Assembly (NCBI GenBank): GCA_900167215.1
Contig: FUZS01000009.1
Location: 62,001 to 126,000 of the forward strand
Origin: [Eubacterium] yurii
GTDB lineage: Bacteria; Bacillota; Clostridia; Peptostreptococcales; Filifactoraceae
Direction: 5' to 3'
DNA length: 64,000 nt
Each line of letters opens with the position of its first letter. Positions within the stretch are counted from its first letter, which is position 1. A program made the position numbers and the translations under genes. Shown piece after piece: positions 18,350 to 26,062 of the stretch. The notes below the pieces were generated by a model. It did not search any database. It was given only the letters and a program-made list of their open reading frames with translations, and was not told the DNA's origin.

Positions 18350-18822
18350 TGGCTAAGACATTAGTGGCATATTTTTCTACATCAGGAAACACTGAAAAAT
18401 TGGCAAAAAAGCTGGCAGATTTGATAAATGCAGACTTACATGAAATCAAACCTTTAGAAAAGTACAGACCTGCAGACTTGGACTGGACAAATAAGAAAAG
18501 TCGTAGCTCCATAGAGATGAATGATAGAAAGTTCCGCCCTCAAATTGCAAACAAGGTAGAAAACATGGAAGAATATGATAAGATTTTTGTAGGCTTTCCA
18601 ATATGGTGGTATATTGCTCCTACAATAATCAATAGCTTCTTAGAGCAATACGAGCTTAATGGTAAGGTAGTTATACCCATAGCAACATCAGGAGGAAGTG
18701 AAATAGGAGATGCAAGCAAAGAACTCCAAGCCTCTTGTGTAGGTGCTGAGCTGAAAGTTGGAAAGGTATTTTCACCAAAGGTAGACGATAACGAGCTTAA
18801 AAAATGGGCTCAAAGCTTTTAG
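18349..18822 (+). CDS. Flavodoxin
   Basis: A 157-residue flavodoxin-like FMN protein. The phosphate-binding loop reads AYFSTSGNTEKLA at residues 8-20. The second FMN loop contains GFPIWWYIAPTIINSFLE, and the third ATSGGSEIGDA. This variant (Flavodoxin_4 type) is often found next to aldo/keto reductases, as here, where the genes overlap by one base (TAATG) and share an upstream GGAGG site within the reductase gene. It probably acts as an electron carrier or quinone/flavin reductase partner; the partner is not shown by sequence. Confidence 0.92.
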   Translation: MAKTLVAYFSTSGNTEKLAKKLADLINADLHEIKPLEKYRPADLDWTNKKSRSSIEMNDRKFRPQIANKVENMEEYDKIFVGFPIWWYIAPTIINSFLEQYELNGKVVIPIATSGGSEIGDASKELQASCVGAELKVGKVFSPKVDDNELKKWAQSF

Positions 18823-18887
18823 GATAGTATAGAAAACAGGTATTTGATGATACAACATCAATACTCAACAATAAATAATTAAAAGCC

Positions 18888-18927
18888 ATCACCTTTAAAG
18901 TAAGTAAATTAAGACTTTGAAGGTGAT
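18888..18927 (+). terminator. Probable terminator after the flavodoxin gene
   Basis: ATCACCTTTAAAG (18888-18900) pairs with CTTTGAAGGTGAT (18915-18927) with one G-U pair. The T run after it is poor, so termination efficiency is uncertain. Confidence 0.5.
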
Positions 18928-19019
18928 TGTACATTTACATACTATTTTTTAAGCTTAATAACAGTTTTAAGATTATAAAGATTAAGTTCTTTTGTGCTCT
19001 TTGCTATTTCGTTAATCTA

Positions 19020-19260
19020 ATCATCATATTAAAAAGCTATCAAAAAGCTGTGTAGGTTTATTACGGTAAGAATATTGATAATCTGCAAAACAAATCATTT
19101 GCTAAAATAACAATCTTGGCAGTATAAATGTTGCCTATACTAATCGCCGTTTATAAGACCAAGAATCTATTTTAAACTGACAGTATAAATTATATGGATT
19201 TTCAATAACTTTGTTGCAATGAAATTATATGCCTTTTTAAAGAGTTTTTAGTATTAATAT
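19020..19260. repeat. Composite intergenic repeat, two adjoining MITE-like copies
   Basis: The left part (to about 19146) contains 58 bases (19073-19130) that match 22003-22060 at 54 positions. It runs through GGCAGTATAAATG into CTATACTAATCG. The right part (from about 19134) begins with CTATACTAATC and ends with GTTTTTAGTATTAATA, the inverted ends of the family. No coding potential is apparent. Together they fill the gap between the flavodoxin gene and the lipoprotein terminator. Confidence 0.55.
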
Positions 19261-19313
19261 CAGATCACGATTTAATAAATTAGTATTTGATATAATTATA
19301 GTATCAAATACAT

Positions 19314-19366
19314 AAAAATAAAGTAGGAAATTACCTGTTATTTAGACAATTTCCTACTTTATTTTT
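19314..19366. terminator. Strong bidirectional terminator downstream of the lipoprotein gene
   Basis: A 19-bp perfect inverted repeat, AAAAATAAAGTAGGAAATT (19314-19332) against AATTTCCTACTTTATTTTT (19348-19366), forms a stem with a 15-base loop. It ends the minus-strand lipoprotein gene and would also stop plus-strand readthrough. Confidence 0.85.
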
Positions 19367-19382
19367 AAATTATATTTAATAT

Positions 19383-19949
19383 TTAGAATTTTATATTTTC
19401 CAAAAATTTCTTAACTAATTCATTATCAAGCATCTTTTCTCTTGCTTCCGGAGTATTAGCTTTTTCATCGTTGATATCGGCGATAATATTTACAGTTATA
19501 AGGTTCTTGTCATCTATCGGAGCTACTATGATAATAGCTTGTCCATTATCACTTTGATTATAGACAATACCTTCTTTTCCATTTAGTGTAAAAGGTTTTA
19601 CGTCGTAAATTTCTTTAGTACGTTTAACAAGAGAATCCCAATTCTTAGGTTCATCAATTATAGGATAGCGATCAAACTCATAGTCGATGATGCTTGCACG
19701 CCATGGTTCACCTTCTTTCATAACTGCCCAAAATCCTTGGAATTCTGTAGCTTTGAGTCCCTCAGGAACTGCTACTTTTATTAGTTCTGTTACCTCTACT
19801 TCCTTAGCTGTAGTTTCGCTTTGAGCCGAGTTGCCGGCATTTCCTCCGGTGTTTTCCTTACCATCGCTTTTCGAGTTTCCTCCACCTGTACACGCCGTAA
19901 GAAGCATAACGCTTGCAAGTACTAGCAAAAATAACTTAAACTTCCTCAT
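19383..19949 (-). CDS. Lipoprotein of unknown function
   Basis: A 188-residue secreted lipoprotein. Residues 1-20 form a signal peptide with lipobox LLTACTG. A Gly/Ser/Asn-rich linker follows, then a soluble domain of about 140 residues. That domain contains VPEGLKATEFQGFW and a repeated pattern of short beta strands (PFTLNGKEGIVYNQ). I do not recognise a named family. ATG 19949 is chosen because GGGAGG lies upstream; the longer frame to 19985 would bury the signal peptide. It has its own promoter (20106-20134) and a strong terminator. Confidence 0.85.
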   Translation of the reverse strand: MRKFKLFLLVLASVMLLTACTGGGNSKSDGKENTGGNAGNSAQSETTAKEVEVTELIKVAVPEGLKATEFQGFWAVMKEGEPWRASIIDYEFDRYPIIDEPKNWDSLVKRTKEIYDVKPFTLNGKEGIVYNQSDNGQAIIIVAPIDDKNLITVNIIADINDEKANTPEAREKMLDNELVKKFLENIKF

Positions 19950-20105
19950 TTGTCTTGCCTCCCTTTCATAATAAAATAAAAACATTTGCCTATATCAATG
20001 AAAAAAATTGAACTTTATTTTTCTCATGATATAAAATAAAAACACTTTTCATAAATTATCCTATAAAATAGAAAAATATACTTCTATCTTGTAAAGACTA
20101 AATTA

Positions 20106-20134
20106 AGTATATCACAAAATATTAATAAAGTCAA
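20106..20134 (-). promoter_or_regulatory. Promoter of the lipoprotein gene
   Basis: On the minus strand TTGACT (20134-20129) is followed after 17 bases by TATACT (20111-20106). The start codon is about 157 bases downstream, so the mRNA has a long leader. I see no riboswitch motif in that leader. Confidence 0.65.
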
Positions 20135-20249
20135 ATTTAAGGATTATATGAATTGTTTGATTATACTACAATCTGATACGGGTTTGAAATTATTCTCTTG
20201 ATAATAAATTACGTTTTCCTTTAAATTAAAAAATTTACAGCAAGAAATT

Positions 20250-20368
20250 TATATTAAAAAGCAATTAACAGTCATAAAAATATATTAAAGATAAATTGTT
20301 TGAAATAACAAAAATTATACTTTAAATAAATTTGAATATTTGACATTATAAATAGTGATTAGTATCAA
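20250..20368. repeat. Degenerate MITE-like element downstream of mgtE
   Basis: The right end, TTGACATTATAAATAGTGATTAGTAT, matches the end of the copy at 21962-22076 (TTGGCAGTATAAATGGTGATTAGTAT) with a few changes. The left part contains ATATTAAAAAGC as in the copy at 19020. The middle is diverged. It is noncoding. Confidence 0.4.
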
Positions 20369-20400
20369 TTTTACAAGTTATTCATGGAAATTTAAATTTT

Positions 20401-20434
20401 ATAAAAAAAGAGTCGAAGTAAAATTCGACTCTTT
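20401..20434 (-). terminator. Intrinsic terminator of mgtE
   Basis: An 11-bp stem, AAAGAGTCGAA (20407-20417) against TTCGACTCTTT (20424-20434), is followed on the minus strand by a run of T (20409-20403). It lies just after the mgtE stop codon. Confidence 0.85.
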
Positions 20435-20444
20435 ATAATACTTA

Positions 20445-21776
20445 CTATGATAGCACCAATTGTGATGCTATATTGAAATATATTACAAGTGCAAAGGTAT
20501 CTACTACTGTAGTTATAAGCGGTCCTGCCATAATAGCAGGGTCCATCTTGAGCCTTTTTGCAAGTAGCGGCAATACTCCGCCAATGACTTTTGCAAGTAT
20601 TACAATCAGCAACATACTTATACAAACTGTAAGCGATACATTTAGTGACATTTTTTCAAAGAAATACAATCTTAAGAAGTTGATAGATGATAGTATAACG
20701 CCTACCAAAAGGCTTATGCGAAATTCTTTCCATATTATCTTCGCAAAATCTCTAAGCTGTAATTCTCCAAGAGCAAGCCCTCTTATGATAAGAGTAGATG
20801 CCTGTGAGCCGGCATTTCCGCCTGTATCCATCAGCATAGGTATAAAGGATGCCAATATAACCACCGAGTTAAGCACTTCTTCATAACGTCTTATGATTAT
20901 TCCTGTAAAAGTGGCTGATATCATCAAAAATAAGAGCCAGTATATCCTTTTTTTTGCAAGGTCGACTACACTGCTTGATAGATATTCTTCGTCAGACGGA
21001 GCAAGGGCGTTCATCTTTGCAAAGTCCTCTTCATTTTCCTCTTCGATTACTTCCAAGACGTCATCGACAGTTATTATACCTACCAAGCGATGTTCGTTAT
21101 CTACGACTGGCATTGACAGATATCCGTATTTTTTGAAAAGAGCAGCTACATCTTCCTGATCGTCAATAGTTTTTATATATACATAGTTGACATCCATAAG
21201 AGAGCTTACAAGGGCACTTTCATTAGTCAACAACAGTTTTCTTATTTCTATTATTCCCTCGAGTCTTCTGTTGTCATCTATGACATACATGGTATTGATA
21301 GTTTCTCTGTCGAATCCTATATGACGAATCCTTTCTATTGCCTGCTTTACCGTCAATTCTTTCTTCAAGTCTACAAACTCTGTCGTCATTATACTTCCGG
21401 CTGAAAATTCCGGATAGCTTAAAAGTCTGTTAATCAGCTTTCGTCTGTCAGGAGTTGTGTTTTTAAGCACTTTTTTCACAACATTTGCAGGCATTTCTTC
21501 TATGAAGTCCACGATGTCGTCCATGAAGATATTTGGGAGCATTCCCTCTATTTCCTTATCGCTCATTATTTCAACGATGTATTTTTGTCCGTCAGGATTC
21601 ATATATGAGAATACTTCTGCCGCAATATCCTTTGGTAGTATGCGGAATAATATTATAAGGTCGTTGCCATGTATTGTATCAAAAAACTCTGCAATGTCTA
21701 CAACATTGTATTTGAGCAATTCATTTCTTGCTTCTACCTTATTGCCTTCTTGAATAAGTTTTAGAATTTTTTCCAT
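20445..21776 (-). CDS. mgtE: Magnesium transporter MgtE
   Basis: MgtE is a Mg2+-gated, Mg2+-selective channel homodimer in the cytoplasmic membrane. The 443-residue protein shows the N-terminal superhelical domain (about 1-130), two CBS domains (LEGIIEIRKLL and LVGIITVDDVLEVIEEE) and five C-terminal membrane helices. Those helices include the pore signature MLMDTGGNAGSQASTLIIR. I choose ATG 21776 because AAGGAGG lies 6 bases upstream; the frame extends to 21803. The leader contains a small Asp-Pro-rich ORF (21836-21898) and a hairpin at the Shine-Dalgarno site. There is no M-box. Confidence 0.97.
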   Translation of the reverse strand: MEKILKLIQEGNKVEARNELLKYNVVDIAEFFDTIHGNDLIILFRILPKDIAAEVFSYMNPDGQKYIVEIMSDKEIEGMLPNIFMDDIVDFIEEMPANVVKKVLKNTTPDRRKLINRLLSYPEFSAGSIMTTEFVDLKKELTVKQAIERIRHIGFDRETINTMYVIDDNRRLEGIIEIRKLLLTNESALVSSLMDVNYVYIKTIDDQEDVAALFKKYGYLSMPVVDNEHRLVGIITVDDVLEVIEEENEEDFAKMNALAPSDEEYLSSSVVDLAKKRIYWLLFLMISATFTGIIIRRYEEVLNSVVILASFIPMLMDTGGNAGSQASTLIIRGLALGELQLRDFAKIIWKEFRISLLVGVILSSINFLRLYFFEKMSLNVSLTVCISMLLIVILAKVIGGVLPLLAKRLKMDPAIMAGPLITTVVDTFALVIYFNIASQLVLS

Positions 21777-21786
21777 TTTTACCTCC

Positions 21787-21819
21787 TTTTTCTCGGCACA
21801 CAAAAAATGCCGACAAAAA
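21787..21819 (-). promoter_or_regulatory. Hairpin adjoining the mgtE ribosome-binding site
   Basis: On the minus strand CGGCA (21812-21808) pairs with TGCCG (21798-21794). After a small internal loop, a T run (21819-21815 region) pairs with the A run (21791-21787) that leads into AAGGAGG. Folding would place the mgtE Shine-Dalgarno site at the base of the stem. Because no T run follows the helix, it looks like translational rather than transcriptional control. Confidence 0.5.
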
Positions 21820-21835
21820 AGATGTACGGTATTTT

Positions 21836-21898
21836 CTATGCACTTTTATAATTCAATTTTTTCCCACTTCCGTTCGGTTTAGGATACGGGTCTACCAT
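21836..21898 (-). CDS. Candidate Mg2+-sensing leader peptide upstream of mgtE
   Basis: A 20-codon ORF begins with MVDPYPKPNGSG and ends in a Lys/Asn-rich tail and TAG. It has two overlapping ribosome-site matches, AAAGGAG and GGTGAG; the latter is 6 bases before the ATG. Its stop is 60 bases before mgtE. The alternating DPxPxP pattern recalls the MgtL leader (EPDPTPLP) of enterobacterial mgtA, where low Mg2+ destabilises ribosomes translating Asp/Glu-Pro stretches and so changes expression of the transporter. Reading frame, ribosome site and position are seen; the regulatory role is inferred. It could instead be a chance ORF, but both the motif and the neighbour argue against that. Confidence 0.6.
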   Translation of the reverse strand: MVDPYPKPNGSGKKLNYKSA

Positions 21899-21961
21899 GA
21901 CTTTCTCACCACTCCTTTGAAATACAGTCAAGTCATTAAAAAATCACCTTATACAAATTCA

Positions 21962-22076
21962 AATAATACTAAAAACCCATCAAAAAGCCTTGTAATATTA
22001 ATTATTGATAATCTGCAAAACGAATAATTTGCTAAAACAATAATCTTGGCAGTATAAATGGTGATTAGTATAAAAA
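21962..22076. repeat. MITE-like element upstream of the mgtE leader
   Basis: The element starts AATAATACTAAAAACCC and ends GGTGATTAGTATAA, imperfect inverted ends. Bases 22003-22060 are nearly identical to 19073-19130. It abuts the mgtE leader region and may contribute promoter sequence, though I see no clear -35/-10 pair. The rest of the gap to 22400 holds only an open stretch without a start codon (22092-22295). Confidence 0.6.
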
Positions 22077-22424
22077 TCAATGAATTAATAAAACTCATCA
22101 ATAAATTGTTCTTCATTTATAGAATTTAACAATGTTGCAGATAGTTTATCCACTGTTAATATTTTTGAAAATTTAAAAATTATTATAAGTAAAGAAAAGC
22201 CCTACAATAATTTATCAATAAAATTTACACAAATAGTAGGAAATAATATCAGTGCAACTTGCATTAGAAGAAAAATTAATGATATTATTCTATAGCTAAG
22301 AAAAATATCATCATTTTATAATTTGAATTTTAAATATTTTTGATATAAGATGAAATATAATTTAAAAATAAATCAAATTCATTATAGCATATCCAAGAAA
22401 TTATAGCAATTTCTAAATAAAAAA

Positions 22425-22443
22425 ACTTACATAATCCGTAAGT
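22425..22443. promoter_or_regulatory. Candidate BceR-type operator
   Basis: ACTTAC (22425-22430) and GTAAGT (22438-22443) form an inverted repeat with a 7-base spacer. It lies immediately upstream of a -10 candidate TACAAT (22466-22471) with a poor -35 box. That layout is typical of an activator-dependent promoter of a BceAB-like transporter. Binding by the response regulator encoded downstream is inferred. Confidence 0.45.
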
Positions 22444-22547
22444 GTTATTTATGTTAAAAATATAGTACAATCTTCTTAAGAAAAATAAAAGTGTAAATTA
22501 ATACATAAAAACAATATATTGTATTATAGGAATAGGGGGTTATAATT

Positions 22548-23321
22548 ATGGAAACAGTACTAAAGGTTGAGTCACTTAAAAAATATTATGGAAGTGAATC
22601 AAATCTAACAAAGGCATTGGACAACATTTCCTTTCAGGTGCTAAAAGGAGAGTTTCTCGGTATAATGGGAAGCAGCGGCTCAGGCAAGACTACTCTGCTC
22701 AACTGCCTTGCGACTATCATAAGTCCTACAGAGGGTATAATCAAGATGATGGATGAGGATATAAGCAAACTGAAAGGAGATGAGCTCTCAAATTACAGAG
22801 GTAGAAAAATAGGCTATCTATTTCAAAATTTTGAACTTTTGGAGAACTTGACAGGAAGAGAAAATATATTGCTTCCGCTTTCACTGCACGATGTTTCAGA
22901 AAGAGAAAGTATGAAAAGATTGATGATGCTTGTAGAGTATTTGGATATCAAGGATGTACTTGACAAATTCCCATCTCAGATGTCAGGAGGTCAAAAGCAG
23001 AGGGTGTCTGCAGCACGTTCATTGATATTGGATCCGCAGATAGTATTTGCAGATGAGCCTACAGGAGCATTGGACTCAAAAAATGCAAATATCTTAATGC
23101 AAAAACTCTCAGAGCTTAATCAAAAGGAAGAAACGACTATTCTTATGGTTACACATGATATTAAGGCGGCAAGTTATTGCAATAGAATACTATTCATCCA
23201 AGACGGTAAGTTATTTCACGAAATAAGAAGAGATTTTCAAACTGAGAGCCAAGAGGACTTTTATCATAGAATATTAAAGTTGATGTCTACACTTTCAGGA
23301 GGTGAAAGGGATGTTTTTTAA
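22548..23321 (+). CDS. BceA-like ABC transporter ATP-binding protein
   Basis: The ATPase subunit of a peptide-antibiotic resistance ABC transporter. Walker A is GSSGSGKTT at residues 41-49, the signature motif is MSGGQKQR near residue 145 and Walker B is IVFADEPTGALDS. The 257-residue length is normal. A GGGGG-type ribosome site precedes the ATG. It overlaps the permease gene by 11 bases, and a two-component system follows, the classical BceRSAB/PsdRSAB arrangement in which the transporter also acts as flux sensor. The actual antibiotic is not predictable from sequence. Confidence 0.93.
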   Translation: METVLKVESLKKYYGSESNLTKALDNISFQVLKGEFLGIMGSSGSGKTTLLNCLATIISPTEGIIKMMDEDISKLKGDELSNYRGRKIGYLFQNFELLENLTGRENILLPLSLHDVSERESMKRLMMLVEYLDIKDVLDKFPSQMSGGQKQRVSAARSLILDPQIVFADEPTGALDSKNANILMQKLSELNQKEETTILMVTHDIKAASYCNRILFIQDGKLFHEIRRDFQTESQEDFYHRILKLMSTLSGGERDVF

Positions 23322-25356
23322 GCTTGTAGGTGCAAACAGCAGGAGAAATAAAAAAGACAATGCACTATATTTTTCTTCAATGCTTATTTCAGTCATTGCT
23401 TTTTACATCATCTTATCAGTGTCAAATCAAGATGTCATGATATTTTTGTCAAAAATGGAAAGCGATGCTGTACAAAGACTGCTTAGTATAATACCTGTTT
23501 TATATATTACTACCTTGATTATCTTATTTGTCCTGGTATACTTTTCAAGCAGTATCAAGATGGATAATAGAAAACATGAATTAGGAATGTATATGACCTT
23601 GGGCGTGAAAAAAAGAAAACTGTTTTTAATGCTCTATCTTGAAGATATGCGCAATGACTTGCTGGCACTTGCAATAGGTCTTCCTGTTGCCATCATGTTG
23701 TCAGAGTTGATAAGTCTTGTTACATCCAAAGTTATAGGCATGGGTATTATAGGGCATAGATTTTCTTTATCCTTTAGTGCAATTTTATTTACAGTTATAG
23801 GATTTTTGACGGTAAAATCACTTGCTACAGTTATAATAACTATAAAAACTCTAAGAAAAGAGATAGGTGACTTGCTAAACTATAAGCCTATAGCTGTAAA
23901 AAAACAACATAGTAAATTTGTCTACATTTTTTCACTGCTCATAGGGCTAATAATGCTTGCAAAGGCATACTATTACGGTATTACAAAATGGGCATGGGAA
24001 GACTTTGCTCAGATGATGATTACAGTTGCACTTGGAACAGCAGGCACTGTACTGATATTTTACGGAATGAGGCTAATCTTAGAGTTCTTTATAAAAATGA
24101 GAACTTCCAAAAGACTGCATAGCTTTAATTTCAGACAGATACAGGAGATAGTCATCAATCGTTCGACTATTATAGCACTTTGTTCATTACTTATTTTTGT
24201 ATCTCTTAGTCTGTTTTCAGTTGGGGTTGCCACATATGTGGGGACTACAAAGGATACACCTCATATAATGGACTATACCTTTATCAATTACAGTGAAAAC
24301 AAAGTGTTTAACAAAGAATCGGTAAGAGCTGAATTAAAAGAAAACAATCTAAACTCATATTTTACAGACTTGTTTGATATAAGATTAGGACAAACAGGAG
24401 AAGAAGCCTTCTTATTTAAAGAGCTGATTTTCGCTCTTGAAAAGGAAGAAAAAAGTAGAGAAATTGAGATATTACTGAGTAATTTTAAAGGACGTGAAAG
24501 CTGTCATCTGATTTCACTTAGCGGGTATAACAAGATAAGAAAATTGGCAAATCTTCCTCCGGAAAAACTGGGAAATGATGAAGCAAATTTATATATTGGG
24601 GCAGGCTTTTTACTTGATAAGAATGTGATTAACAAGATATTAAAGTCAAATCCCAAGGTAAAAGTAGCAGATAAGAACTTAAAACTTGTAGGAGATGTGC
24701 AGTATCTACCTATAGTAACTGATCGTGCAATAACTCTTTCCTATGCTATTGTTGTAAATGACGAAGTGTTTGATTCTTTGACAAAGGGAAATGATTTTAA
24801 TTATGTAAACGGAGTCTTGGATGTAAAGAAAGTAAAAGAACAAGGCTTGATGAGAGTCATTATGGATATCAATCAAGAGCTTGACAAGACAAGTCTTAAA
24901 TATGAAAGCTATATACAAAATATAGGAAGGCAGTTGATTCACATCATATCAGCAAGTTATATCACAATTTATTTGTCAATAGTATTTTTAGTAGTGGCTA
25001 ATACCATAATCGGGGTATTGTTCCTTATGAGCCAAAGAACGTCATACAAGAGGTATCAGACCCTTGTGTATCTTGGAGCTACCTACGATGTAATATGTAA
25101 GTCATCACAAAAACAGATAAACAACTTCTTTGGATTGGCGATTTTTGTTGCGGTGATAAACAGCTTTTTCGGTGTTCTATCGCTATTTAAAGCCACTTTA
25201 CCTTCGAGTGTGAGGGAGGATATAGGCCGTTTAATTATAATTAGCCTGCTTCCTCTTACCTTGCTTATACTGTTTGAATTTATTTACATCCATGTAGTCA
25301 AAAAAAGCGGAAACAGCTTTTTGATGACATTGATGGAGCCCAAAAGAGAAGAATAG
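23311..25356 (+). CDS. BceB-like ABC transporter permease (FtsX family)
   Basis: The permease of the Bce-type module. It is about 681 residues with roughly ten membrane helices. A large extracytoplasmic domain of about 220 residues (around 315-535) lies between helices 7 and 8, the region that recognises peptide antibiotics in BceB. FtsX-type segments are visible near residues 60-110 (RKHELGMYMTLGVKKRKL). ATG 23311 is preferred over GTG 23302 because AGGAGG lies 8 bases upstream of it. It overlaps the ATPase gene and is followed after 28 bases by the response regulator. Confidence 0.92.
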   Translation: MFFKLVGANSRRNKKDNALYFSSMLISVIAFYIILSVSNQDVMIFLSKMESDAVQRLLSIIPVLYITTLIILFVLVYFSSSIKMDNRKHELGMYMTLGVKKRKLFLMLYLEDMRNDLLALAIGLPVAIMLSELISLVTSKVIGMGIIGHRFSLSFSAILFTVIGFLTVKSLATVIITIKTLRKEIGDLLNYKPIAVKKQHSKFVYIFSLLIGLIMLAKAYYYGITKWAWEDFAQMMITVALGTAGTVLIFYGMRLILEFFIKMRTSKRLHSFNFRQIQEIVINRSTIIALCSLLIFVSLSLFSVGVATYVGTTKDTPHIMDYTFINYSENKVFNKESVRAELKENNLNSYFTDLFDIRLGQTGEEAFLFKELIFALEKEEKSREIEILLSNFKGRESCHLISLSGYNKIRKLANLPPEKLGNDEANLYIGAGFLLDKNVINKILKSNPKVKVADKNLKLVGDVQYLPIVTDRAITLSYAIVVNDEVFDSLTKGNDFNYVNGVLDVKKVKEQGLMRVIMDINQELDKTSLKYESYIQNIGRQLIHIISASYITIYLSIVFLVVANTIIGVLFLMSQRTSYKRYQTLVYLGATYDVICKSSQKQINNFFGLAIFVAVINSFFGVLSLFKATLPSSVREDIGRLIIISLLPLTLLILFEFIYIHVVKKSGNSFLMTLMEPKREE

Positions 25357-25384
25357 ATTAGAAAAGATAAAGGGATGTGTCCGT

Positions 25385-26062
25385 ATGAAACGTGTATTGA
25401 TAGTTGAAGACGAGGTTTTGATAAGAGATGAGCTTGCTTTGATGTTGAAAAAATCAGGATATAAGGTTGATGTGATAGTTTCGTTTAACAATACCACAAG
25501 GCAAATCTTGGATTTTGAAACAGACCTTATTTTGCTTGATCTGAATTTGCCTGGAGAAAGCGGATTTCAGATTTGCAGAGATGTTAAGTCGAAAAGTTCT
25601 TGTCCTATCCTTGTTTTGACTTCACGTGATAAACTTAGTGATGAGATTTACTCACTTAAATTAGGAGCAGACGAGTATCTTACCAAGCCTTTCAGACGGG
25701 AAAAACTACTTGCTCGTATAGAAAATGTACTCAAGAGGTACGAGGGTAGGGCGAATTTGTTGGAGAGAGACAATTTTCTCCTTGACAAAAACACCTATAC
25801 CCTCTATGTAAACGGCAGTTCAGTAGTATTGCCCCAAAATCAGGGCAAGCTGTTGGAGACATTCTTGACATCAGATAGGGACATAGTATCTAAAGAGGAG
25901 CTGAGTCAAAAACTGTGGGGCACAAGTGAGTTCATAGATGAAAATGCTCTACAGGTCAATATGACAAGGCTAAAAAAGGCTATGAGTGATGCTCAGATGT
26001 CGCATAAGATAGAAACGGTAAGGGGACTTGGCTATAAATTGGTCAAAGGTGAAGATTTATGA
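25385..26062 (+). CDS. BceR-like response regulator (OmpR family)
   Basis: A 225-residue OmpR/PhoB-type response regulator. The receiver domain has the acidic pair ED at residues 8-9, the phosphoacceptor Asp52 in LLDLNLPGESG and the conserved Lys in LTKPF. The C-terminal winged helix includes ENALQVNMTRLKKA and VRGLGYKLV. It overlaps the kinase gene by four bases and follows the ABC permease, so it most likely activates the transporter operon through the inverted repeat upstream of 22548. Confidence 0.93.
   Translation: MKRVLIVEDEVLIRDELALMLKKSGYKVDVIVSFNNTTRQILDFETDLILLDLNLPGESGFQICRDVKSKSSCPILVLTSRDKLSDEIYSLKLGADEYLTKPFRREKLLARIENVLKRYEGRANLLERDNFLLDKNTYTLYVNGSSVVLPQNQGKLLETFLTSDRDIVSKEELSQKLWGTSEFIDENALQVNMTRLKKAMSDAQMSHKIETVRGLGYKLVKGEDL

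Noticed and set aside
21777-21960. M-box magnesium riboswitch upstream of mgtE
   Set aside because: None of the conserved M-box segments is present; the leader is better explained by the short ORF and the hairpin.
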